Source: Burkholderia multivorans ATCC BAA-247 (GTDB lineage: Bacteria; Pseudomonadota; Gammaproteobacteria; Burkholderiales; Burkholderiaceae). From it: a stretch of 64,000 nucleotides of DNA. Under the pieces are notes generated by a model, which was not told the DNA's origin, ran no database searches, and saw only the letters and a program-made list of their open reading frames with translations. The translations under genes and the position numbers were made by a program. The stretch covers positions 2,728,001 to 2,792,000 of the forward strand of contig NZ_CP009832.1 in NCBI RefSeq assembly GCF_000959525.1, read 5' to 3'. Of this stretch, positions 17,565-25,989 are shown piece after piece. Numbering within the stretch: the stretch's first letter is position 1; every line of letters starts with the position of its first letter.

Positions 17565-19843
17565 CAGTCGCGCACGCAGTCGACGAAGTACTCGACGCGG
17601 CCGTTCACCTCTTCCGCGACGAGACCGTGGATGTCGGTATGGAAGCCCGGGAAGCGCTCGTTGAAGTCGCGCGCGAACCGCAGGTAGTTCACGATCGTCT
17701 TGTTGAAGCGCTCGCCCGGAATCAGCAGCGGAATGCCCGGCGGGTACGGCGTCAGCAGGATGCTCGTCACGCGGCCTTCGAGCTCGTCGAGCGGCACGCG
17801 GTCGATCTTGCGGTGCGCGAGCTTCGCGAACGCGTCCGACGGCTTCATCGCGGGCTCCATGTCCGACAGATACATCTCGGTCGTCAGGCGCGCGATGTCG
17901 TTCGCGCGGTAGACGTCGTGGATCTGCGTGCAGAGATCGCGCAGCCCGACGCGCTCGTAGCGCGGATGCTGCGCGACGAATTCGGGCAGCACGCGCCAGA
18001 GCGGCTGGTTGTTGTCGTAGTCGTCCTTGAACTGCTGCAGCTCGGTCACCATCGAGTTCCAGCGGCCCTTCGTAATGCCGATCGTGAACATGATGAAGAA
18101 CGAGTACAGGCCCGTCTTCTCGACGATGATGCCGTGCTCGGCCAGGTACTTGGTGACGATCGCGGCCGGAATGCCGGTCTCGCCGAACTCGCCGTCGACG
18201 TCGAGCCCCGGCGTGATGATCGTCGCCTTGATCGGGTCGAGCATGTTGAAGCCTTCGGCGAGCGGGCCGAAGCCGTGCCAGCGGTCGTTCGGCTTCAGCA
18301 TCCAGGCTTCGCGCGAGCCGATCCCTTCTTCGGACAGATCCTCCGGGCCCCACACGCTGAAGAACCAGTCGTCGCCATATTCGGCGTCGACCTTGCGCAT
18401 CGCGCGGCGGAAGTCGATTGCCTCGGCGATCGATTCCTCGACGAGCGCCGTGCCGCCGGGCGGCTCCATCATCGCGGCCGCGACGTCGCACGACGCGATG
18501 ATCGCGTACTGCGGGCTCGTCGACGTATGCATCAGATACGCCTCGTTGAAGCGATGCTTGTCGAACGTGCGGTTCTCCGAATCCTGCACGACGATCTGCG
18601 ATGCCTGCGAAATGCCGGCGAGCAGCTTGTGCGTCGAGTGCGTCGCGAACACGAGCGCGCCCGTGCGCGGACGGCCGTCGCCGATCGCGTGCATGTCGCG
18701 ATAGAACGGATGGAACGCCGCGTGCGGCAGCCATGCTTCGTCGAAGTGCAGCGTGTCGAGCAGATCGCCGAGCAGGTCCTTGATCATCTCGACGTTGTAC
18801 ACGACGCCGTCGTAGGTGCTCTGCGTGATCGTCAGGATGCGCGGCTTCAGGTCGGGGTTCTGACGCAGCGCTTCGCGCGCGAACGGGTTCGCCTCGATCT
18901 TCTTGCGGATGTTCTCGGGCTTGAACTCGTCGCGCGGAATCGGGCCGATGATGCCGAAGTGGTTGCGCGTCGGCGTGAGGAACACGGGGATCGCGCCCGT
19001 CATCGTGATCGCGTGCAGGATCGACTTGTGGCAGTTGCGGTCGACGAGCACGATGTCGCCCGGCGCGACGGTCGCGTGCCAGACGATCTTGTTCGACGTC
19101 GATGTGCCGTTGGTCACGAAGAACAGATGATCGGCGCTGAAGATGCGCGCCGCGTTGCGCTCCGACGCCGCGACGGGGCCCGTATGGTCGAGCAGCTGGC
19201 CGAGTTCGTCGACCGCGTTGCAGACGTCCGCGCGCAGCATGTTCTCGCCGAAGAACTGGTGGAACATCTGGCCGAGCGGGTTCTTCAGGAACGCGACGCC
19301 GCCCGAATGGCCGGGGCAGTGCCACGAATACGAGCCTTCGTCCGCGTACTTGACGAGCTCCTTGAAGAACGGCGGCGCCAGCGAGTCGAGATAGACCTTC
19401 GCCTCGCGGATGATGTGGCGCGCGACGAACTCCGGCGTGTCCTCGAACATGTGGATGAAGCCGTGCAGCTCGCGCAGGATGTCGTTCGGCAGATGGCGCG
19501 ACGTGCGCGTCTCGCCGTACAGGAAGATCGGGATGTCCGCATTGCGGCGGCGCACTTCGGTGACGAACGCGCGCAGCTCGATGATCGCGGTCGCGAGCTC
19601 GGGCAGTTCGCCGTCCGGGCCGATTTCGCCGAGCATGAGTTCGTCGTCGTCGATCGACAGGATGAAGCACGAGGCGCGGCTCGACTGCTGCGCGAACGAC
19701 GTCAGATCGCCGTAGCTCGTGAGGCCGAGGACTTCCGCGCCCTCCTTCTCGATCGCTTCGGCCAGCGCCCGGATGCCGGAGCCCGAGATGTTCTCGGAGC
19801 GGAAATCTTCGTCGATGATCACGACGGGAAAACGAAACTTCAT
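17564..19843 (-). CDS. Ornithine/lysine/arginine decarboxylase, fold type I PLP enzyme
   Basis: This is a 759-residue enzyme of the large inducible-type Orn/Lys/Arg decarboxylase family, which makes putrescine, cadaverine or agmatine plus CO2. The N-terminal response-regulator-like wing domain covers about residues 1-120. The PLP domain has HFDEAW (D368) and the Schiff-base lysine K406 in STHKLLAG. The C-terminal domain contains LLTPYPPGIPLLIPGE. From memory, the equivalent B. cenocepacia gene has been treated as an ornithine decarboxylase; the substrate is not decidable from sequence here. It sits downstream of dcd on the same strand and is coupled to the LprI-like gene. Confidence 0.93.
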   Translation of the reverse strand: MKFRFPVVIIDEDFRSENISGSGIRALAEAIEKEGAEVLGLTSYGDLTSFAQQSSRASCFILSIDDDELMLGEIGPDGELPELATAIIELRAFVTEVRRRNADIPIFLYGETRTSRHLPNDILRELHGFIHMFEDTPEFVARHIIREAKVYLDSLAPPFFKELVKYADEGSYSWHCPGHSGGVAFLKNPLGQMFHQFFGENMLRADVCNAVDELGQLLDHTGPVAASERNAARIFSADHLFFVTNGTSTSNKIVWHATVAPGDIVLVDRNCHKSILHAITMTGAIPVFLTPTRNHFGIIGPIPRDEFKPENIRKKIEANPFAREALRQNPDLKPRILTITQSTYDGVVYNVEMIKDLLGDLLDTLHFDEAWLPHAAFHPFYRDMHAIGDGRPRTGALVFATHSTHKLLAGISQASQIVVQDSENRTFDKHRFNEAYLMHTSTSPQYAIIASCDVAAAMMEPPGGTALVEESIAEAIDFRRAMRKVDAEYGDDWFFSVWGPEDLSEEGIGSREAWMLKPNDRWHGFGPLAEGFNMLDPIKATIITPGLDVDGEFGETGIPAAIVTKYLAEHGIIVEKTGLYSFFIMFTIGITKGRWNSMVTELQQFKDDYDNNQPLWRVLPEFVAQHPRYERVGLRDLCTQIHDVYRANDIARLTTEMYLSDMEPAMKPSDAFAKLAHRKIDRVPLDELEGRVTSILLTPYPPGIPLLIPGERFNKTIVNYLRFARDFNERFPGFHTDIHGLVAEEVNGRVEYFVDCVRD

Positions 19844-19924
19844 GGGCGATTCTCCAAAAAGAACGACCGCGGCGCGTCACGCGCAGCGGTCACCCGGAAA
19901 CTGGTGAGACGTTATGCAAGCAGA

Positions 19925-20494
19925 TCAGGTTTTCGGCAGCGTGACACCGCGCTGCCCCTGATACTTGCCGCCGCGATCGGCATACGACACGTCGCACACC
20001 TCGTCGCTCTCGAAGAAGAGCACCTGCGCGACGCCTTCGTTCGCGTAGATCTTCGCGGGCAACGGCGTGGTATTCGAGAATTCCAGCGTGACGTAGCCTT
20101 CCCATTCGGGTTCGAACGGCGTCACGTTGACGATGATCCCGCAGCGCGCGTACGTGGACTTGCCGAGGCAGACCGTCAGCACGGTGCGCGGGATGCGGAA
20201 ATATTCGACGGTGCGGGCCAGCGCGAACGAGTTCGGCGGGATGATGCACACGTCGCCCTTGAAATCGACAAACGAGCCCTCGTCGAAGTTCTTCGGATCG
20301 ACGATCGTCGAGTTGATGTTCGTGAAGATCTTGAATTCGTCCGCGCAGCGGATGTCGTAGCCGTAGCTCGACGTGCCGTAGCTGACGATCCGGCGACCGT
20401 CCTCGGACGCGCGGACCTGATCGGGCACGAACGGCTCGATCATCTTGTGCTCTTCGGCCATGCGCCGAATCCATTTGTCGGACTTGATGCTCAT
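19925..20494 (-). CDS. dcd: dCTP deaminase
   Basis: This is a 189-residue cytoplasmic enzyme that deaminates dCTP to dUTP, the main route to dUMP and thymidylate in many Gram-negatives. It belongs to the trimeric dUTPase-like fold. Motifs are the [12 protein letters not shown] stretch, [28 protein letters not shown] (with the catalytic Glu) and the C-terminal [10 protein letters not shown]. The chosen start [13 protein letters not shown] matches the family; the frame continues upstream only as a spurious extension. An 81-bp gap separates it from the decarboxylase gene on the same strand. Confidence 0.97.
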
Positions 20495-20612
20495 ATCGGG
20501 GCGCCAGGAAACGCTGCGTGACGGTAAACGGAAACGAAGGCCGCCGGTTCGACGCGGCGGCCGCAGAAGGCGCACATTTTACGCGATCATCGGCGCGCGC
20601 ACGCGGCGGCCG

Positions 20613-21149
20613 TCATCGGATCACGCCGCAGGCAAGCGCGGGCCCCGCGCCGTGCTGCGGAAACGCGGGGTCGCTCGCGTCGCGATGGACCAGCGCCGAG
20701 CGGTTCAGCGCCGAGCGCACGCCGTCGAGGGCCAGATCGGGCGCGACGATGAAACCGGCGGCGACGCCGTTCGCGTCGGCGTGGATGTTGCCGAGATCGC
20801 CGGCGACGCGCGCGCCCGCGCGCAGCCGATCGGCGGCGGGCGCGAACACCTGGCCCGCGCTCGAGCCGTCGCCCGCATTGCAGTCGCCGCGCTCGTGCAC
20901 CTGCAGCGCATGATCGCTGTTCGGCGGCAGGCCGACGAGGTTGTAGGTCACCTGCACGCCGTCCGGGCGCTCGACGAACGTCACCGTGCCGCGCGTTTGC
21001 GAACCGACCGTCGGCTGCAGTTGCGCGTCCGCGCGTTTTTCGTGCGACGAGGAAAAGGAGGTGCAGCCGGCCAGCAGGCCCAGCACGGCGGCCGCCAGCA
21101 GCGCGCGTCGCGCGCGGCCCGCGTACGCGCCGAGATGTCGTTCGTTCAT
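20613..21149 (-). CDS. SodC-like (Cu/Zn superoxide dismutase family) lipoprotein lacking metal ligands
   Basis: This 178-residue exported protein has a signal peptide with the lipobox LLAGC (C29) and a Cu/Zn-SOD fold. The expected disulfide pair is C90 and C174 (ALACGVI). The usual copper pair H-V-H reads Q83-V-H85, the bridging His position in the AGGH motif reads AGQ (Q100), and no His occurs between H85 and H123 where zinc ligands normally lie. H155 and D118 remain. It is therefore probably not an active dismutase as encoded. Some SodC-like proteins, such as B. subtilis YojM, also lack Cu ligands. It lies between apbC and dcd on the same strand. Confidence 0.85.
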   Translation of the reverse strand: MNERHLGAYAGRARRALLAAAVLGLLAGCTSFSSSHEKRADAQLQPTVGSQTRGTVTFVERPDGVQVTYNLVGLPPNSDHALQVHERGDCNAGDGSSAGQVFAPAADRLRAGARVAGDLGNIHADANGVAAGFIVAPDLALDGVRSALNRSALVHRDASDPAFPQHGAGPALACGVIR

Positions 21150-21283
21150 TCGATCCTCATGCCGGCCGGCGGCCGTTCGATGCGGCAGCCGTGCCGGGCG
21201 GGTAAAGGGACCCGGGGGAAAGTCGCCATGATACCGCGCCTTCCGGCGCCGTAAACAGCGGAAGGGCCCGCCCCGCAAGGGTT

Positions 21284-22375
21284 TTACGTATTTTGAACAA
21301 CGATCGACGGGAACTTCGACGTCATGTCGCGCGCGCGCTCGGCAATCGCGAGCGCGACGCCGCGTGCGATGTCGCGATAGCGCCGCGCGAGCGCGCCGTC
21401 GGGCTCGGCCGCCACGGTCGGCGTGCCGCTGTCCGCGCGCTCGCGGATCGCGATGTCGAGCGGCAGGCTGCCGAGCACGGTGACGCCGTAGTCCTTCGCC
21501 ATGCGCTCGGCGCCGCCGGCGCCGAAGATGTGCTCCTCGTGGCCGCAGTTCGAGCAGATGTGGATGCTCATGTTCTCGACGATCCCGAGGATCGGAATCC
21601 CCACCTTCTCGAACATCTTCAGCCCCTTCTTCGCGTCGAGCAGCGCGATGTCCTGCGGCGTCGTGACGATCACGGCGCCCGTCACCGGCACGCGCTGCGC
21701 GAGCGTGAGCTGGATGTCGCCCGTGCCGGGCGGCATGTCGACGATCAGGTAGTCGAGCTCGCGCCAGTTCGTCTGCCGCAGCAGCTGCTCGAGCGCGGAC
21801 GTCGCCATCGGGCCGCGCCACACCATCGGGTTGTCTTCCTCGATCAGAAAGCCGATCGAGTTCGCCTGCAGCCCGTGGCCGACGAGCGGGTTCATCGACT
21901 GGTTGTCCGGCGATTCGGGGCGCTGGCCGTGGATGCCGAGCATCGTCGGCAGCGACGGGCCGTAGATATCGGCATCGAGGATGCCGACCGACGCGCCTTC
22001 GGCCGCGAGCGCGAGCGCGAGATTCACGGCCGTCGTGCTCTTGCCGACGCCGCCCTTGCCCGACGCGACCGCGACGATGTTCTTCACGTTCGGCAGCAGC
22101 TTCACGCCGCGCTGCACCGTGTGCGCGACGATCTCCTGCGACACCGCCACGCGCGCGTCGCGTACGCCCGGCACGGCCGTCAGCGCGGCCGCGATGCGCG
22201 CGCGCACGTCGTCGTACTGGCTGCGCGCCGGGTAGCCGAGCACCACGTCGACCGTCACGGCGTCGCCGTCGATCGCGACGTTGCGCACGCCCTTGTTCGC
22301 CGCGTACGGGCGGCCGGTATTGGGGTCGACGACAGCCGCCAGCGCGGCGTCGACTTGGGCCCGGTCAATGCTCAT
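21284..22375 (-). CDS. apbC: Iron-sulfur cluster carrier protein ApbC/Mrp
   Basis: This is a 363-residue P-loop ATPase that carries and delivers [4Fe-4S] clusters. An N-terminal DUF59-like domain (about 1-90) precedes the ATPase domain with the deviant Walker A SGKGGVGKSTT and the ILDADIYGPS and DMPPGTGD motifs. The conserved CSNC pair in HICSNCGHEEHIFG is the cluster-binding site. The start MSIDRAQVDAAL at 22375 matches the family; the earlier in-frame start adds only 14 unrelated residues. It diverges from the ompA-like gene across 345 bp. Confidence 0.95.
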   Translation of the reverse strand: MSIDRAQVDAALAAVVDPNTGRPYAANKGVRNVAIDGDAVTVDVVLGYPARSQYDDVRARIAAALTAVPGVRDARVAVSQEIVAHTVQRGVKLLPNVKNIVAVASGKGGVGKSTTAVNLALALAAEGASVGILDADIYGPSLPTMLGIHGQRPESPDNQSMNPLVGHGLQANSIGFLIEEDNPMVWRGPMATSALEQLLRQTNWRELDYLIVDMPPGTGDIQLTLAQRVPVTGAVIVTTPQDIALLDAKKGLKMFEKVGIPILGIVENMSIHICSNCGHEEHIFGAGGAERMAKDYGVTVLGSLPLDIAIRERADSGTPTVAAEPDGALARRYRDIARGVALAIAERARDMTSKFPSIVVQNT

Positions 22376-22720
22376 CGAAACTCCGTCAAAAACGTTTTTT
22401 TCGCGCGCAAACGTCAAGAAATATCAAATAACGCGGCGAATATCGAGAAAAGTGAAAGAATCTGTTGCATGCCATTGCGCGAACGCGCGAGCCGGCGCAC
22501 TCTTCGCGTGCGGCACGCTATGGGGCCAAATCGGCCACCAACCGCCTATATTGTAGAGGCTGACGCGTCGCGCTGTCCGAACAGCCACGCTGGCGGACAG
22601 GGCATGCGGCCGCCTCGGCGGCTGCCGCCGGCGCAGGCCTGCCCTCCTTTTTCGGGCGGCCGTGCAGGGAGCCGTAACTGTTGTTGTTGTCGACTCGTTC
22701 AACCAAGAGAGGAATCCAAG
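22376..22720. other. Divergent intergenic region apbC / ompA-like
   Basis: This is a 345-bp gap with a relatively AT-rich left half (22380-22470), unusual for this genome and likely to hold promoters. The minus strand shows TTGATA and TTGACG hexamers near 22410-22430. The plus strand has TATATT (22547-22552), a plausible -10 for the ompA-like gene. I see no gene or repeat in it. Confidence 0.4.
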
Positions 22721-23365
22721 ATGAACATGAAAATCGCGACTCGCCTGTCCGTCTTCGCACTCGCCGGCGCCCTGCTGGCGGGCTGCGCATCGCAGCAAGG
22801 CACCAACACGGCCGTCGGCACGGGCACGGGTGCAGCGCTGGGCGCGGGCATCGGGGCGCTTGCCGGGGGCGGCAAGGGTGCGGCGATCGGCGCGGGCGTC
22901 GGTGCGCTGGTCGGCGGCGTGACGGGTTACAACTGGCAAGCGATCAAGAACAAGCTCGCGCCGTCGGCTGCGCAGACGGGCACGCAGGTCACCGAGCAGC
23001 CGGACGGCTCGCTGAAGCTGAACGTGCCGAGCTCGGTCACGTTCGCGACGAACCAGTACGCGATCACGCCGGCCTTCACGCCGCTGCTGAACGACCTGGC
23101 AACGACGCTGAACCAGAACCCGCAAGTGACGGCGTCGGTGATCGGCTACACCGACAGCACGGGCTCCGCGCAGCTGAACCAGACGCTGTCGCAGAACCGC
23201 GCGCAAAGCGTCGTCAACGCGCTGGTGCAGCGCGGCGTCGCGGGCAACCGCCTGTCGGCACAGGGCATGGGCCCGTCGAACCCGGTGGCCGACAACTCGA
23301 CCGAAGCCGGCCGCGCACAGAACCGCCGCGTCGAGATCTACCTGCGCGCGCCGCAGCACCAGTAA
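22721..23365 (+). CDS. OmpA-family outer-membrane lipoprotein (YiaD-like)
   Basis: This 214-residue protein has a signal peptide with lipobox LLAGC (C22). A glycine-zipper region at about residues 33-70 (GTGAALGAGIGALAGGG) follows, then an OmpA-like peptidoglycan-binding domain from about residue 105. That domain has the signature GYTDSTGSAQLNQTLSQNRA and a C-terminal NRRVEIYL. It probably tethers the outer membrane to peptidoglycan. The start is the ATG at 22721 after AGAGAGGAA. It is monocistronic between divergent apbC and metG, and is among the less GC-extreme, probably highly expressed genes here. Confidence 0.93.
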   Translation: MNMKIATRLSVFALAGALLAGCASQQGTNTAVGTGTGAALGAGIGALAGGGKGAAIGAGVGALVGGVTGYNWQAIKNKLAPSAAQTGTQVTEQPDGSLKLNVPSSVTFATNQYAITPAFTPLLNDLATTLNQNPQVTASVIGYTDSTGSAQLNQTLSQNRAQSVVNALVQRGVAGNRLSAQGMGPSNPVADNSTEAGRAQNRRVEIYLRAPQHQ

Positions 23366-23546
23366 ATCGCGCACGACACGCCGGGCTGCGCCGCAGGATG
23401 CGCGCGCAGCCCCGCCGGACAAGGGATTGGAGGCGGCCGGTAACAAATCGAAAAAAATTTCGAACTTCTGTCGCGGTCCGTGGTCTTTCTTTACGGTACG
23501 CGGCTGGTGTTACCGGCGCGTCACCATTCTCCTCTTGTCGTTGTTG

Positions 23547-23578
23547 CTCCGGGGCCGAATTCGCCCCGGTTTTTTTTG
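23547..23578 (+). terminator. Intrinsic terminator between ompA-like gene and metG
   Basis: The arms CCGGGGC and GCCCCGG enclose CGAATTC and are followed by eight T residues. It lies about 180 bp past the ompA-like stop and upstream of the metG promoter. Confidence 0.85.
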
Positions 23579-23685
23579 CCCGCCGCTCGTCTGCTGCAAC
23601 GCAACATCGTGCCGCACTGCCGGCCCGGCTGCCGAGCCGCCGCGCGCCCGCGCCGGCGCCGCGCCTGCCCGGTCCGCGCCCCTGC

Positions 23686-23691
23686 TAGAAT
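23686..23691 (+). promoter_or_regulatory. -10 box for metG
   Basis: TAGAAT lies 46 bp before the metG ATG and after the preceding terminator. No clear -35 is seen. Confidence 0.5.
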
Positions 23692-23731
23692 CGCAGTTTC
23701 CGTCGTTTTCCGCTGTTCCTCTACAGACCCT

Positions 23732-25900
23732 ATGTCCGCATCCGACCTCACTTCCGTGCAGGCCGCGGCGCCGCAAGGCCGCCGCCAGATCCTCGTTACG
23801 TCCGCCCTGCCCTATGCCAACGGCCAGATCCATATCGGCCACCTGGTCGAGTACATCCAGACCGACATCTGGGTGCGGACGCTGCGAATGCACGGGCACG
23901 AGGTCTACTACATCGGCGCCGACGACACGCACGGCACGCCGGTCATGCTGCGCGCCGAGAAGGAAGGCCTGACCCCGAAGCAGCTGATCGAGCGCGTGTG
24001 GGCCGAGCACAAGCGCGACTTCGACAGCTTCGGCGTGTCGTTCGACAACTTCTACTCGACCGATTCCGAAGAAAATCGCCAGCTGAGCGAGAAGATCTAC
24101 CTCGCGCTGAAGGACAACGGGCTGATCGCCGAGCGCGAGATCGAGCAGGCGTACGACCCGGTCAAGGAAATGTTCCTGCCGGACCGCTTCATCAAGGGCG
24201 AGTGCCCGAAGTGCCACGCGAAGGACCAGTACGGCGACAGCTGCGAAGTGTGCGGCTCGACCTACCTGCCGACCGAGCTGCTGAACCCGTATTCGGTCGT
24301 GTCGGGCGCGACGCCCGTGCGCAAGACGTCGAAGCACTACTTCTTCCGCCTGTCCGACCCGCGCTGCGAGACGTTCCTGCGCGAATGGGTAAGCGGCCTC
24401 GCGCAGCCGGAAGCGACCAACAAGATGCGCGAATGGCTCGGCGACGCCGGCGAAGCCAAGCTCGCCGACTGGGACATCTCGCGCGACGCGCCGTATTTCG
24501 GCTTCGAGATCCCCGGCGCGCCGGGCAAGTACTTCTACGTGTGGCTCGATGCGCCGGTCGGCTACTACGCGAGCTTCAAGAATCTGTGCGATCGCAACGG
24601 CATCGACTTCGATGCGTGGATCCGCGCCGGTTCGAGCGCCGAGCAGTACCACTTCATCGGCAAGGACATCCTGTATTTCCACACGCTGTTCTGGCCGGCG
24701 ATGCTGCAGTTCTCGGGCCACCGCACGCCGACCAACGTGTTCGCGCACGGCTTCCTGACCGTCGACGGCGCGAAGATGTCGAAGTCGCGCGGCACGTTCA
24801 TCACCGCGCAGAGCTATATCGACACCGGCCTGAACCCCGAATGGCTGCGCTACTACTTCGCCGCGAAGCTGAACGCGACGATGGAAGACATCGACCTGAA
24901 CCTCGACGATTTCCAGGCGCGCGTGAACAGCGACCTGGTCGGCAAGTACGTGAACATCGCGAGCCGCGCGGCGGGCTTCCTGATCAAGCGCTTCGACGGC
25001 CGCGTGCAGGACAGCGCAATGAACCATCCGCTCGTCGCGAAGCTGCGCGAAGCGATTCCGCAGATCGCCGCGCACTACGAGGCGCGCGAGTACGGCCGCG
25101 CGCTGCGCCACACAATGGAACTCGCCGACGAAGTGAACGCCTACGTCGACGGCGCCAAGCCGTGGGAGCTCGCGAAGGATCCGGCCAACGCGGTCGCGCT
25201 GCACGAAACCTGCAGCGTGAGCCTCGAAGCGTTCCGCCTGCTGTCGCTCGCGCTCAAGCCCGTGCTGCCGCGCGTGGCGGAAGCGGTCGAGGCGTTCTTC
25301 GGCATCGCGCCGCTCGCGTGGGCCGATGCCGCGAAGCCGCTGTCGTCCGCGCAGCCGATCAAGGCCTACCAGCACCTGATGACGCGCGTCGACGCGAAGC
25401 AGATCGAAGCGCTGCTCGCCGCCAACCGCGATTCGCTGCAGGCCGACGCAACGGCCGCCGGCGGTGCGGGCGCCGCGGCCGCGAAAGGTGCGAAAGCCGC
25501 GAAGGCCCATGCGAAACCGGTCGCCGGGAATCCGGTCGCCGCGAACGGCGCCGACGACGCAACGATCTCGATCGACGATTTCGCGAAGATCGATCTGCGC
25601 ATCGCGAAGATCGTCGCGTGCCAGGCCGTCGAAGGGTCGGACAAGCTGCTGCAGCTGACGCTCGACGTCGGCGAGGAGAAGACGCGCAACGTGTTCTCCG
25701 GGATCAAGTCCGCGTATCAGCCCGAGCAGCTCGTCGGCAAGCTGACGGTCATGGTCGCGAACCTCGCGCCGCGCAAGATGAAGTTCGGGCTGTCCGAAGG
25801 GATGGTGCTCGCGGCCTCGGCGACCGACGAGAAGGCCGAACCGGGGCTCTATATCCTCGAGCCGCACAGCGGCGCGAAGCCCGGCATGCGCGTGAAGTAA
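23732..25900 (+). CDS. metG: Methionine--tRNA ligase
   Basis: This is a 722-residue class I aminoacyl-tRNA synthetase that charges tRNA(Met) and initiator tRNA. The HIGH-type motif [12 protein letters not shown] is at residues 27-38. A zinc knuckle (CPKC and CEVC) lies near residue 150, and KMSKS is at 348-352. The C-terminal appended tRNA-binding domain ([15 protein letters not shown]...) follows a flexible Ala/Lys-rich linker at about 560-605. Length fits the dimeric type. The start MSASDLTSV at 23732 is preferred; the open frame reaches upstream through the terminator region, which is not coding. A terminator closes it. Confidence 0.97.
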   Translation: MSASDLTSVQAAAPQGRRQILVTSALPYANGQIHIGHLVEYIQTDIWVRTLRMHGHEVYYIGADDTHGTPVMLRAEKEGLTPKQLIERVWAEHKRDFDSFGVSFDNFYSTDSEENRQLSEKIYLALKDNGLIAEREIEQAYDPVKEMFLPDRFIKGECPKCHAKDQYGDSCEVCGSTYLPTELLNPYSVVSGATPVRKTSKHYFFRLSDPRCETFLREWVSGLAQPEATNKMREWLGDAGEAKLADWDISRDAPYFGFEIPGAPGKYFYVWLDAPVGYYASFKNLCDRNGIDFDAWIRAGSSAEQYHFIGKDILYFHTLFWPAMLQFSGHRTPTNVFAHGFLTVDGAKMSKSRGTFITAQSYIDTGLNPEWLRYYFAAKLNATMEDIDLNLDDFQARVNSDLVGKYVNIASRAAGFLIKRFDGRVQDSAMNHPLVAKLREAIPQIAAHYEAREYGRALRHTMELADEVNAYVDGAKPWELAKDPANAVALHETCSVSLEAFRLLSLALKPVLPRVAEAVEAFFGIAPLAWADAAKPLSSAQPIKAYQHLMTRVDAKQIEALLAANRDSLQADATAAGGAGAAAAKGAKAAKAHAKPVAGNPVAANGADDATISIDDFAKIDLRIAKIVACQAVEGSDKLLQLTLDVGEEKTRNVFSGIKSAYQPEQLVGKLTVMVANLAPRKMKFGLSEGMVLAASATDEKAEPGLYILEPHSGAKPGMRVK

Positions 25901-25923
25901 GCAGCGCGCCTCGCCCGCCCGAA

Positions 25924-25956
25924 CCGCCCCGCACCGCCCGTGCGGGGCTTTTTTTC
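25924..25956 (+). terminator. Terminator of metG (converging with tamB)
   Basis: The arms GCCCCGCAC (25926-25934) and GTGCGGGGC (25940-25948) are followed by a run of T. Confidence 0.88.
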
Positions 25957-25989
25957 GTCGGTCAGCAGCGCGGGCCGGCGAGCGTGTTC

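Larger units (their letters stand above)
23366..23731 (+). other. Structured intergenic region between ompA-like gene and metG
   Basis: This 366-bp gap holds a GGGCTGCGC/GCGCAGCCC hairpin without a T run near 23383-23411. An AT-rich, C/T-rich stretch (23440-23540) follows, then a strong intrinsic terminator (23549-23577), then the metG -10 box. The stretch before the terminator could be the 3' UTR of the ompA-like mRNA or a separate small RNA; sequence alone does not decide. Confidence 0.4.
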
